64,000 nucleotides of DNA from Pomphorhynchus laevis. Taxonomy: Eukaryota; Acanthocephala; Palaeacanthocephala; Echinorhynchida; Pomphorhynchidae. Both the position numbers and the translations under genes were made by a program. Location: positions 121,565-185,564 of the forward strand of contig WNNJ02000457.1 in NCBI GenBank assembly GCA_012934845.2, read 5' to 3'. Shown here in pieces: positions 21,670-32,504 of the stretch. The notes beneath the pieces were generated by a model, which saw only the letters and a program-made list of their open reading frames with translations, did no database searches and was not told where the DNA came from. Each line of letters starts with the position of its first letter. Position 1 is the stretch's first letter.

Positions 21670-22200
21670 CAAAAAATCTTGTACTTTTATTTTTTACTTG
21701 TCAAGAAATTGTTGATATTGTAACTATTATTTATTATTTATAATTATTTAATTATTTTTTATTTACTATTTTTAAATTGATAAAAGTATAAATTGTAGAT
21801 ATTGTTGTAACTATTATTTATTATTTATAATTATTTAATTATTTTTTATTTACTATTTTCAAATTGATAAATAGTATAAAATATGCTAGGTGATCTGATT
21901 TATTAGTTTAGCAACTGCCTGCTTTTTCATAAATAGATGTTAATTAATTTTACAGCTGAAAATACCAGCAAGAAACTCTTTATACATTACTACAAAGGTT
22001 TTCTTGAAATAAAATAATATCGAACTATTTTTTATATTTTTAAATAGTTAATTTAACATGTAATCAGTGCTATAAAATTGTTGAACTGTGATGTCAATCA
22101 ATATATGCATAACGATGATTCGGTGGAATATCACATTTTGAATAGAGTAGTACACAAAGAGTGATACCTCTTTATATCACTCTTTCTTTAAGTAAATTAT
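21670..22200. other. AT-rich spacer without a gene
   Basis: Contains two direct copies of a ~70-base TATTATTTATAATTATTTA segment (21720-21790 and 21805-21875). No coding or structured element seen. Confidence 0.55.
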
Positions 22201-22202
22201 TG

Positions 22203-22425
22203 AAATAATTATTGGAGCAGGATCAAAGAAAGAAAGGACATGTTATTGGATATTTCGCTAACCTCTGTTTGCATCTTTAGACATCTGCAAAAAGTCTCTA
22301 CTATGTCATCGCGAACTACAATTTTTTGACGATGCTAAATATGATTTCGCTAACATAGATTAGCGAAATATCAATTAAAATTTTTTCATTTTTTGATCCA
22401 GCTCCAATAATTCTTTACCAATAAT
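22203..22425. repeat. Head-to-head pair of decayed hammerhead-bearing repeats
   Basis: The block begins ATTATTGGAGCAGGATCAAA and ends TTTGATCCAGCTCCAATAAT, an inverted pair. The left arm carries, on the minus strand, CTAAAGA, a GCAAAC-AGAG-GTTAGC-like stem and GAAATATC (22280-22253). The right arm has TTTCGCTAACATAGATTAGC near 22349. The same end motif (GGAGC-GGATCAA) accompanies the cores at 29219 and 29671, so these are copies of one family. Confidence 0.55.
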
Positions 22426-22979
22426 GGATAATTCTCAACTATTTGAAAGTAAATTATTTAATCTTCTTACCTATAATGGCTATTAAAGCTGTACATATAA
22501 GGAATCGGCTTTCATTACGAATGTTCTTTTGCAAAGTAACCATTTTAATACAGAATTGAAACTGCGCAGGTGATAAAAATCCAAAAGTGAGATTAATTAG
22601 AAACGCTAGTTACGATATGGTGTTGTAAGTAATGAGGTGAATATAATAGGCATTTAGAGTTTGTACAAAAATGTAAAATTTTATCAGGGAATATTATGAC
22701 GAAGTTACAGTAAAACGCGCATGTTTCATTTTAAAACAAAATAGTTAACTTATAGGTCGATATGGTCCATATCAGAATTAAAAAGAATCTTCAGATTAGT
22801 GATAAAAACGCATTATTACAAAGAAAAACAACGAAAATGTGTAAATCTGAGATTTTGTGAATTTTTAATATAAAATTCTTCGTTTCTATAAATTTACAAA
22901 CTAAAAATTAAAAAATAACAGATTTCTGTTATTTATTAGTGGAGAGAGTGAAATAAAAAAATTTATTTAAACTTCGAAT

Positions 22980-23008
22980 TTTCGATAGCCAACTGCTATC
23001 ATCATCAG
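22980..23008 (-). ncRNA. Hammerhead-ribozyme-like core, exact boxes
   Basis: On the minus strand: CTGATGA, T, stem II GATAGC-AGTTG-GCTATC (six perfect pairs), GAAAATT. Both boxes are consensus. A partial inverted copy (GATAGCAGTTGGCTATC without the boxes) lies at 23059-23075. Surrounding sequence is AT-rich; no protein frame is attached. Confidence 0.65.
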
Positions 23009-23365
23009 GATAAAAAAATTTTGGGTACAATTTTCATCAGGTACAATTTATTCTAATGATAGCAGTTGGCTATCAAATTAAAATTTAATTAATAAAATTA
23101 ATTAATAAAATTAATTAAAATTTAATTAATTTTATTTAAATTTAAATTAATTTTATTTAGATTTCTGTTATTTATTAGTGGAGAGAAAGAAATACAAAGA
23201 TAACTCAGTATGCGTATTTTATACTATTTATAAATTAAAAATAAATATAAACAATACAATTATATAAGATACTATGCAATTTATATTTATATAAAGTTTA
23301 GATTTAGAATTAAAATCAATATTTATAAATTGACTAATAAATAGTAAATAGTTAAATAGGGACCG

Positions 23366-26310
23366 TAGGTGCCAGTCGATTAAGTATTAAACTAGCACCT
23401 ATTGCCAATTAGCCTCTTTGTGGAGCGTCCCAGGCAACGAATGTTCGACATTCGTCGATCAATGGCTAAATAATTGCACCACTGGCATCCGCCGTAGGGA
23501 TAGTACTTTCATAGACAATCTAAGATCCCTCCGATGACACATACGGCGGATTAAACCATGGACGAAAGGGCGGAAGAGAGTTGCGGAGGCCTGCTTCCTA
23601 ACGGTCGCGATGTTGGATAATCACAGCATATCGTCTCACCACTGGCCGGATGAGTTTTCATTGTCGGATGCTGTGTGACCAGGCAGTTGTACAGAAACAG
23701 CGAAAGAGACATCAACATCCGAAGCGGACGAGCCTTTATGTAGGAACGTGTAATGTCATCTCGTTTGCGAGGAAGATAGCAAAATTAGTTGGAGAGATTA
23801 TTCGCATCGGTATAGAAATATTCGGAGTGACTTCTCTTTACTATTCTGGAACAGAAATTAAACTTTTAGATCAAGATTGAACATTGAACTATTCGGGAGT
23901 TACCAACGGAAAGCGACGGAAGGAGGGTCTAGGGATACTTACAAGTCTCCGGTTGTCGTTCGTGGTAGAGAGATTTAACCCAGTGATCGAAAGGCTAACG
24001 TCTCTGAAACTTATAGTCAAAGAGGGAAATGGGATAACTGTTGTGTGTATGCTCCAAACATTATCTCGGAATACGCGGTCTTCGTGGAAGATCTTCATAC
24101 TCTGCTTGACAGTACTACTGTTAAAGATTATCTCATTCTATATGTTGACTTCAATGATCATGCTAGTAGCGACAGTAGCACTTGGAAGCGAGTGTTGGGG
24201 AGGAACGATTTCTTTTATCTGAATTCGAGTGGTGTTGAATTATTACACTTTTATTCTCGTAACAATGTGTGCATAACCAACATTATGTTTGAACAATAGG
24301 ATATCCAAAGATGCACATGGCATCATGATTCTCTCACTCAAAGATCAATGATCGATTTTGTAATTGCTTTATCTGATCTGCGACGTTGTGTTCTGGAAAC
24401 TCGTGCGAAGCAAGGGCTGAACTCTAAACCGATCACTACCTTGTAGTAAGTAAACTCTGATGGCTTTATCGGATGCTGACAAGCCCGGTAAACCCAAACG
24501 TTATGTGATCACGTGCTGGGAGCGTCTAGCAGATGTTTTTGTCAAAGAACGTTTTCCTAGCTACATCCAGGAGGACTTCTTTCAGTTGCCAGGAGAGGTG
24601 ATGAATATTGATCAGGAATGGGGCAAGCCAGGATGTTCTGATCCTGGCTTGGCAAAGCAACTGTGAAAAGTTGTGGCTCAAAGACCTTAGGTGCTTGTCG
24701 CGGAGAGAATACTCGAACTGCTTGGTGGACAGCAACACTTAGAAATTTTGTCCAACAGAAGAAGCTGGCTTATAAGCACTTTGTCAGATAAATTAGTGGA
24801 AGCTGTAAACAAGTACCGAAGGGCAAAGAGAGCTTCAACTCGAGCAGTTACCGAAGCGAAGAATGCGGCTTGGGAGATGTTTGGAGAGCACTTAGAACAT
24901 TATTATATGTCAGTTTGGAAGATGTTCTGAAAGACGGTCTGGAGTCTCCTTGATCCGATTGATATGCCTTCTATTGTAGCAGTCTAGACTTTAGAACCAA
25001 CGGAAGCGCTCATCTCTTTGGAAGAAGTCATTACTGTTGTTAAAAAACTTAACAATCGGTACCACCACTGGGGTGGTGGTACCGATTGTTAAGAAAGCTG
25101 ACTGAAGAGTGTGTTCCAATTATCGAGACATCATTCTTCTTAGCCAAACTGATAAGCTATTTGCTAAGATTCTTGAGTTAAGGATACGGCTTATAGTTGA
25201 GGGACAGTTGCTAGAGGAACAATGCGGCTTTCGCCCATGTCGTGGAATTACGGTCAGCTCTTTACTCTCTCAACTATCTTCGAACGGTCTTGGGAGTTCG
25301 CTAACCAGTCTACATGTGCTTTGTAGATTTGGAAAAGACGTTCGACCGAGTTCCGCGATAGAGGTTGTGGGATGTACTAGGTGATTATTGAGTACTACTA
25401 TATCTTAAGGTAGCTGTGGTTTTTCTGTTTGAAAAAAAATATGAGTTGTGTTCGTGTTCTATGTAGGAAGTCGGAATCATTTTCAGTGGGCGTTGGGATT
25501 CGTCAGACTTGTCCTTTGTATCCAATTTTGTTCTTTGTTTACATAGACAAAATTACGAGTCTGCACTGACGAATGAATGTCTTCAGTTCGGTTCCAACAG
25601 GATACCATCAATGCATTTTGCAGATGATGTTGTCTTGTTGGCTTCTTGTCCTGAGGACTTACAATGCCTACTAGATGGAATTACGATGGAGTGCCAAGCA
25701 TTGGGATGCTGGTTAGTACCTTCAAGGCTGTCTTTATGTGTTCGCCTCAGGTTCAGGTATCAATGTCAACCTAGATTGGAGGAAATGTACTTCCTGATGT
25801 ACAAGACTTCAAGTATCTTGGGGTATTTTTCGTGGGATGGCAGGATATATTGATAAGCGGATATGTGTAGCTAATGCAGCAATGCGTTTTTTGTACAGGT
25901 ATGTCGTGGTGAAGCGGGAGTTGAGTATTCTAGTGAAGCTTTCAGTTTACCGCCTAATCTTCGTTCATATCTTAACCTATGGTCATGATCTTTGAGTTAT
26001 GACCGAAAGGATAAGATCTCGGTTACATGCGACCTAAATGATGTTTATTCGCGATGTGACCAGTCTAAGTCTTAAAGATAAGTTTAGGAATATGGTCATT
26101 CATGATGGACTCTGAGTAAAGTATCAGCTTCTGAACTCTTTGGGAAAATGACCTCGAGGTAGTCTTCGATACCTGTGGAGAGATCAAATCTCGAAACTGG
26201 CCGAAGACCACCTTGGGCTAACTAATGGAGAACTCTGGTATATCGCCCAGGATCGCTATGTCTGGAGTAGTTTGCTTGGTACACTGCCTCCACGACTCGT
26301 CAATATATCG
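23366..26310 (+). mobile_element. RTE-like LINE, copy B, nearly full length but decayed
   Basis: The 5' end TAGGTGCCAGTCGATTAAGT is shared with copy C (minus strand, 35462), so it marks the true start. A ~280-base leader is followed by an endonuclease (VGTCNVISFARKIAKLVGEI; APNIISEYAVFVEDL; DFNDHASSDSSTWKR), a linker (ADVFVKERFPSYIQEDFFQ), RT (LSQTDKLFAKILELRI, LEEQCGFRPCRG, HFADDVVLLASCPEDL near 25613) and a C-terminal tail to about 26310. The endonuclease is of the apurinic type. Frames change many times and RT motif A is damaged, so it is dead. Confidence 0.75.
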
Positions 26311-26399
26311 TAATAAAGATTATTTTTTTGCATATGCTAGCTTTATCAATAGTTGTTATTATATAGTTATCCTTTAATTTAAAATTTCCTTATATGATC

Positions 26400-28640
26400 C
26401 AAGTCTTGTCTTAATAAGTTTTAATATAATTTTTAAGTTTTGTTAATTTCCACTAACGTCCGGACGGTATCGAGCTTATATGTACCCCCTCATGCACTAG
26501 AAGTAGCCATGCATAGAACGATCCTACGTTTTCAACGCAGACATATTACGCTTAAGAGCTACCCTCTGTTCTGGTTGCTTTCAGTCATGCGATTCGTTTA
26601 ATTATGCGCAATGCTGTTGGGCCAATTCCGCCTGAGCATGAAAACACAAGTGGATCAAGTCTCAACATTCATGATTCGCTCCTCGTATTTTGATTTTTCC
26701 GGCTCCCATGATATCCGAATAGAGCTTGATCAAATTGAGAACACGATTCGGCATGATAATTGAATACTACGACTTCCATTAACGTCCACTCAAGCCGGTT
26801 CAAGTCTTGCTTTAGCGACACGTGTTGTAATGTGTTTTCCAGTGATTTTCTTGTCTTTGTAGACATGATTTCGTAGCTTCCACATGGCAAACTGTTGTTA
26901 ATTTACAGGCAATTATGTCTCTGTTTTCATTATGCCGAATAATCGGCAATCCATCAAGCTGGCATGACAGAAGGTGTGAAAGACTCGACAATGCGTTGCA
27001 GACGCAATTTGACGGCAGCCCATCTAGAACCCATCCGTATCGGCTAGCCAAACCGTCTCTGAACTGGTTTTGCGAAAGAATGAACTTTTCCATTTCTAAT
27101 GGATAAGTGCTTAGCTAAGCGGATGCCCAGCATGCTGTAGAAAACACTAAAGCCTTCTGCACAGTATTATATGACTTTACCATGGTATATGGAAGTATAT
27201 GACTTTATAATGGCTAACGATGAATCATGCTCAATCTGCGATATGAATACTGGGTCCATTATTCCAATCCTACCTAGTCTTAGGGGATTGCTTAATATTA
27301 CTGACATGGAATCGGAGAACTGGCATTTTGTAAGGACGGGAAATATGCCATGTAACAGCGAATTACGTAATGGAATCAAAATGTCCTCAGAACATTTGAT
27401 TATCCAAAGAATGTGGGTCCATTTCCATTGTTGGGATTTTGATAGTCCGATAAAACTGATGTGTGAGCCTGAATCACATACATCACAGAGACGCCGAATT
27501 GATCGAATCCGGTGTTACAACTTAATACGTGTCTCTTTCTTTATGTAATCGGTTATACCAATGAAGGATCCTAAAATCCCAATCCCGTCATACTTTATTT
27601 TTATTCCATGAAGCATCTCTTCAATGTCGCTTTGTTGTTGGTAAAGCAGTAAACATGTTTTTAAAGGATTAACAAAGTAGCCAATTTTTGGCCCCATTTT
27701 CTGTATTAAATTCAATACACGTTTAATATCCTTGGCTGTTGACAAAATTCGCGTCATTGGCGAACCAGCTTTGTACTATATTTGGACATTCTTCTTGTAT
27801 TTTACAGATCAGTGCTAGTGACGCCATTGCAAATGCAGTCATTGCAAGAGGGTGACCATGCGTTACACCATCTTTTGAATATATCCAATCACCACCCAGG
27901 ACAAGGTGATCATTGACTGAATAAATTTTCTCGAAAACACAAACGAGCTCTAAGTATACGTACCTCAGACTATGAATGACTACCTTGCGATTTATACAAT
28001 TGAGTGCATTACCTGCGTCGACGACGAGTAGACCAACATCCCTGTTTTACATAAATTCGCTTCGGACAGAATGAATTGCGAATTCCACTCCACTGAAATG
28101 CACATAGTTGATATACATCAGCAATGTCTTGCATATCGGATTCGATGTGATTAAGAATCGTTTTACTTATGATTATATTACTGACATCCGCAACGCCTTG
28201 CATATCGGATTTGATGTGATTATGAATCGGTTAACATATGAATCTACGACTGACGTCGGCAACTCCGATAAGACATATAACTCCGGATTTTCTGGATCGC
28301 GATTAGTATACATGCCACAAATGCCTCCAGTGTATCAGGGGAAACTTTTGTTGATGCTAGGTGAAAAGCAAATTTTGCTAGCGCATCTGCTAGCCTCGTG
28401 ATTAATGGCAAAAGGCATTCCACATGCACATCAACAATAAAGCGTAAAGACAGGACGGCCTGTACCGCCTTAAGTTTAGACGAACGAATAATGTCAAGAA
28501 ACATTGTTTTCTCGCACCTGGAAATAATTGATTGAGTAAAAAAGTGATTGCGAGAGGATACAAATTTTTCAAGTGTTCCTTCACTGTTAAAACGTCAATA
28601 ATGTGTTGCGGTAAAGTGTCGCCGTGCATTCACAATATCA
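26400..28640 (-). pseudogene. LINE with zinc knuckle and restriction-like nuclease (RT part)
   Basis: On the minus strand: decayed RT fingers (28629-28244), then GLLVVDAGNALNCINRKVVI (motif A) near 27980, LVLGGDWIYSKDGVTHGHPL with AMTAFAMAS (motif B) near 27870, SWFANDANFV (motif C, with Asn where the first catalytic Asp is expected) near 27755, and MGPKIGYFVNPLKTCLL then LGSFIGITDYI (27757-27515). Further down, 27093-26812 reads SQNQFRDGLASRYGWVLDGL, then C-x-C-x11-H-x3-C and GLPIIRHNENRDI, a CCHC-like zinc knuckle followed by the RHNE-RD entry of the nuclease module. The same nuclease module is seen at 2690-3396 and 59276-59545. Many breaks; early-branching LINE in architecture, clade not determined. 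Confidence 0.65.
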
Positions 28641-29218
28641 GAATATTCACAATACGGTAACAGCTTATACCTCATTTTAGTAAAATATTTACTTATATCT
28701 GATCCTATTATTTCTTTACTTTTAGAATTGTTTAAAAGTCCGGCTATTTTTATATTATCTATACATTTATTAATGAATTTTATGGTCAGTGTATATTTTT
28801 TATTATTAAGATTTCTTGTCCGATAATATTTAATATTTAATGATGATATTAAGGCCCATTTGCGGGTAACCTTTTAATTGTAATTTTTAATTGTATTAAT
28901 TAATTGTATTAATTTTGGAATATATTTACTTAAATTTGATCCTATTATTTCTTTGATAAAAGAAATAATATTTCTTTGTCAAAAATAATATTAAAAGCTC
29001 ACAAATAAATTAGCAATTATATTAAAAAAATGATCGAAAAGTGAAACAAAGGTATTGTATAAAAAGTGTAGCGTTCTGCTATTGGCTAATAGACAATTGG
29101 CTAATAATTGTAAATGAGTAAAAAATTGTTAATTGTTACTAATTATAATTAGTCCATTACAACTTGTTTTAAATAATTATTAGAGCTCTATCAAAGAAAG
29201 AGAAAATCTTTTTTGATA

Positions 29219-29246
29219 TTTCGCTAACTTCTGTTAGCATCTCCAG
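29219..29246 (-). ncRNA. Hammerhead-ribozyme-like core, one box variant
   Basis: Minus strand: CTGGAGA, T, stem II GCTAAC-AGAA-GTTAGC (six perfect pairs), GAAATATC. Box I has G in place of the conserved A at its fourth position. The GATAGAGCTCTAATAATTAT flank corresponds to the GGATCCAGCTCC end motif of the copy at 29671. Confidence 0.55.
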
Positions 29247-29670
29247 AAATTTACAAATTGTTTCGTTACTATTTCTATATTATAGCCATTATCTGGCTGT
29301 CAATTCGATTTTCAAATTTTGGAATATCAAAATATAAATTTATAACTATAACTATTTAAATATATATAAATATATAGTATAATTATTATTCCACAGATGA
29401 GCGCAAATGTTTTCTACCCTGCAATTTAAATAAAATGCATATCTGTTTATATCAAATTGCTCAAAATTAATAGCACTTTATCATAGTTATCAACATCATG
29501 AGTCATTTGGATTCATTTTTCTTAAATCTACAATTTCGCGATATTTGCATAACCGACGTTATAAAGTAAAATTGTAATTTTGGAATTTATTTTAAATAGT
29601 TGATACTGATCCATTATTGATAAATAATTATTGGAGCTGGATCAACGGAAAGGAGAAATTATTTTTGATA

Positions 29671-29698
29671 TTTCGCTAACTTCTGTTAGCATCTTCAG
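29671..29698 (-). ncRNA. Hammerhead-ribozyme-like core, exact boxes
   Basis: Minus strand: CTGAAGA, T, stem II GCTAAC-AGAA-GTTAGC (six perfect pairs), GAAATATCAA, then about 25 bases on TTGATCCAGCTCC. ATCAA and TTGAT can pair, leaving ATC as a possible cleavage triplet. Both boxes are consensus. Same family as 29219 and 22203-22425. Confidence 0.65.
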
Positions 29699-31019
29699 AA
29701 AATGTAGCGTTCTGCTATTGGCTAATAGATAGTATTATACCTTATTTTAAAGCTATAACAACTTATACCTTATTTTAGGAATATATTTACTTATATCTGA
29801 TCCTATTATTTCTTTACTTTTGGAATTATTTAAAAGTCTTCCTATATTTATGTTATCTATACATTTATTAATCTACCGTTATTGTCCGATTTACATTACA
29901 ATAACTGTCTATTATACAACTAAACCTATCATATTCGTCAATTAATCTCTTAAAAGTTGTTTAAAGAGATTAGTTTTTATCTCTTAAAAGTTGTTTTAAT
30001 ATTTCTAATTGTTCATTTATATACATATCTTTTTTAATATTTTTTAAGTCTATTTTTCTTATTAATCTTATTGCAATGACTTCTTGGCTTGCGTTTACCC
30101 GGATCATTATAATATAGTCTACATTATCGATTATTGACATTATACGGATAGGTTTTATTTCTTTTGTCAACATATGAATGTAGTGATTTAAGCTCTGTTT
30201 AATTTTTAAAAAAATTTTAATTGTTTGTTATTTTCATTTTATTTTTAATTTTATCAAATATATTAATCTTTCCAAATGTTTATCTTAGATATATTCGAGC
30301 TTTCACTATTAATCAGCTTACTAAAGTAATCATTTAAGTTATTATATAACGAATTGTAAATTTTATTTTTGTCGTTATTGTTATTTAATCTATATTTATA
30401 CCCTTTTGATAGCAGCTTTCTTAATTCACAATTTTCAATTAATTCTAGATTATGGGTACATATATGTTTATTTATTTTATCAAAACTAAGACTTTTACAA
30501 TTGCATTCTGTTTCCAGTTTCTAATATTATCGTTACATATGGATTTTAATTCTTTATTATAATTACAAATTTTTCGTCCTAATGGTGGTAGGAGTTTATA
30601 CCTTATTTTAGGAATATATTTACTTAAATCTGACCCTATTATTTCTTTACTTTTAGAATTATTTAAAAGTCCGGCTATATTTATGTTATCTATACATTTA
30701 TTAATGAAGTTTATGGTTAATGTATATTTTCTATTGTTATTATTTACATTTATTGTATGATTATAGTATTTTATTTTACAAAAGCTGTCCATTATACAAC
30801 TTAGCCTATCATAGTCGTTAATTAATTTTTGATTTATTGAACAAATGATATCTTTAGAAAAACTTCTTATATTTACATAAAGATCTTTTAGCTTTTTATC
30901 TCTTAAAAGTTGTTTCAATATTTCTAATTCTACGTAAATATACTTATCTTTTATAATATGTTTTCTTTTTATTTTTATCGCCATGACTTCTTGTTTTATC
31001 GCCGTATCTTCTTCTTATT

Positions 31020-31630
31020 TTATATAATCTAATTTAATAATCTTTTTTTATAATCTATTTTAGGATAATATAATATTTTAATTTTTACATTTAGAATTAT
31101 TTTAAAGTCTACTTTTGAATAGTCTACTTTTGAATAGTAGACTTTAATAGTCTACTTTTGAATTTTATTGTTATTATTAACATTTATTATCCGATTATAG
31201 TATTATAATTGTCCGATTATAATATGATATTATAATTATATTATTGTCCGATTATAATATTTATATTATATTAATAATGTATAATATGCATTAATAAATT
31301 TTTTATAATATTTTATTTTTTCAAAATAAAATTGAAAATATCAAGAGCAGCAGATGTGAAATAAAAGTGAAGTAATTAGCAAATTATGCAGATATGAGAA
31401 ACAAATCAATTCCAAAGCACAGTTATATTGGAATGATCTAATGCCTGGTCATATCAAAACGTGCTCAGTCCAATATGTAATTACGCAAGCCTTAGTTCCG
31501 CGTAAGGTGATGACTGCCACACTGTGAGCTATCACAGTGTTATTTAGCTACTATTATTTTATAATTTTGTTATTTATTATATCTAAATTTTGTTTGTTGT
31601 ATTAAAAAATAAAAAAAAATAAAAAAAAAT
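31020..31630. other. AT-rich spacer without a gene
   Basis: Short direct repeats such as TAGTCTACTTTTGAATAGT and TTGTCCGATTATAATAT; 31400-31550 is GC-richer but shows no frame or family I recognise. Confidence 0.5.
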
Positions 31631-31634
31631 ATTT

Positions 31635-32260
31635 TTCTTGTAAATCTAAATATGTCATATTTACAATGTAAATTAAAATTAGTTTTAATTGATGTTAATT
31701 CATATCTAGATATATACCTTTTTTATCATTAATATTGGTTTTATCAAGAATGAGGCTACCTGGACACATTTTGAACACCTTGGCAACTGATTGAAAGGAT
31801 GTTCCTCCTATTAAAACACCTTTTACTTGTCTAAATATAGATGTCCCAACTTTTAAATAATTTTGATTTATCAAAATATTTAAGGATTCTATTAATTTAA
31901 TTTTATCCATATATTTATATTTACTTGATGGTTTAATTTTTGTTAGATAGGCGTTATAATTATTATAACATATATATGTATATCTTTTTCCGAATATAAG
32001 GTTAATTAATTTTACTAACGCTTCTTTAATATCTACTAAATCTAGATTTGTATAAAGAGTACTAAAATCGTATGTATTTATATTTTGAAAATTTATTCCT
32101 TTTGTCTGTTCTAAAAATTCTTTTGTAGAATTAATACTGAAATAGTGTTTTATACCAATATTAATTTTGCTTGCCCTACCAAATTTTTTGAAGTGTGCTT
32201 TTATTACTTTAAGTATTTTATTCATATAAACAGAAAGTAGATTTAATATATACATTTAAA
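31635..32260 (-). pseudogene. Permuted PLE RT fragment, copy N5b
   Basis: A 186-codon frame (32255-31695) with YDFSTLYTNLDLVDIKEAL (motif A), RQVKGVLIGG (motif B, changed from GVPMGG) and then a jump to SLILDKTNINDKKGIYLD, so motif C is missing through an internal deletion. Minus strand. Dead copy. Confidence 0.7.
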
Positions 32261-32504
32261 AACACTACATATGAACCCAGATTTTATTACATTTTTATCT
32301 AATTTTGGATTCCAAATTACAAATAAGACTTTTGGAAAGAAAGAGAAAAAATCAGATTATAAATAAATAATAAATATTGAAAAAATAAATAAATATTACA
32401 TAATTATAAAAGATATTTATAATATTTATTTATATAAAGTTGGAATTTAAAATTAAATCAATTTTTATAAATTAAATAATAAATTGTATACGATGTAAAA
32501 GGAT

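Larger units (their letters stand above)
28640..31015 (-). pseudogene. Permuted PLE fragments, copy N5a
   Basis: Minus-strand pieces of the linker region in several partial copies: 30984-30472 (LEILKQLLRDKKLKDLYVNI ... FINKCIDNINIAGLL), 30460-30240 (end of linker and RT start), 30173-29970 (SQEVIAIRLIRKIDLKN) and decayed stretches to 28650 (ISKYIPKIRY-like). The pieces overlap in content, so at least two insertions or duplications are stacked. Two hammerhead-like cores (29219 and 29671) are embedded. Confidence 0.65.
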
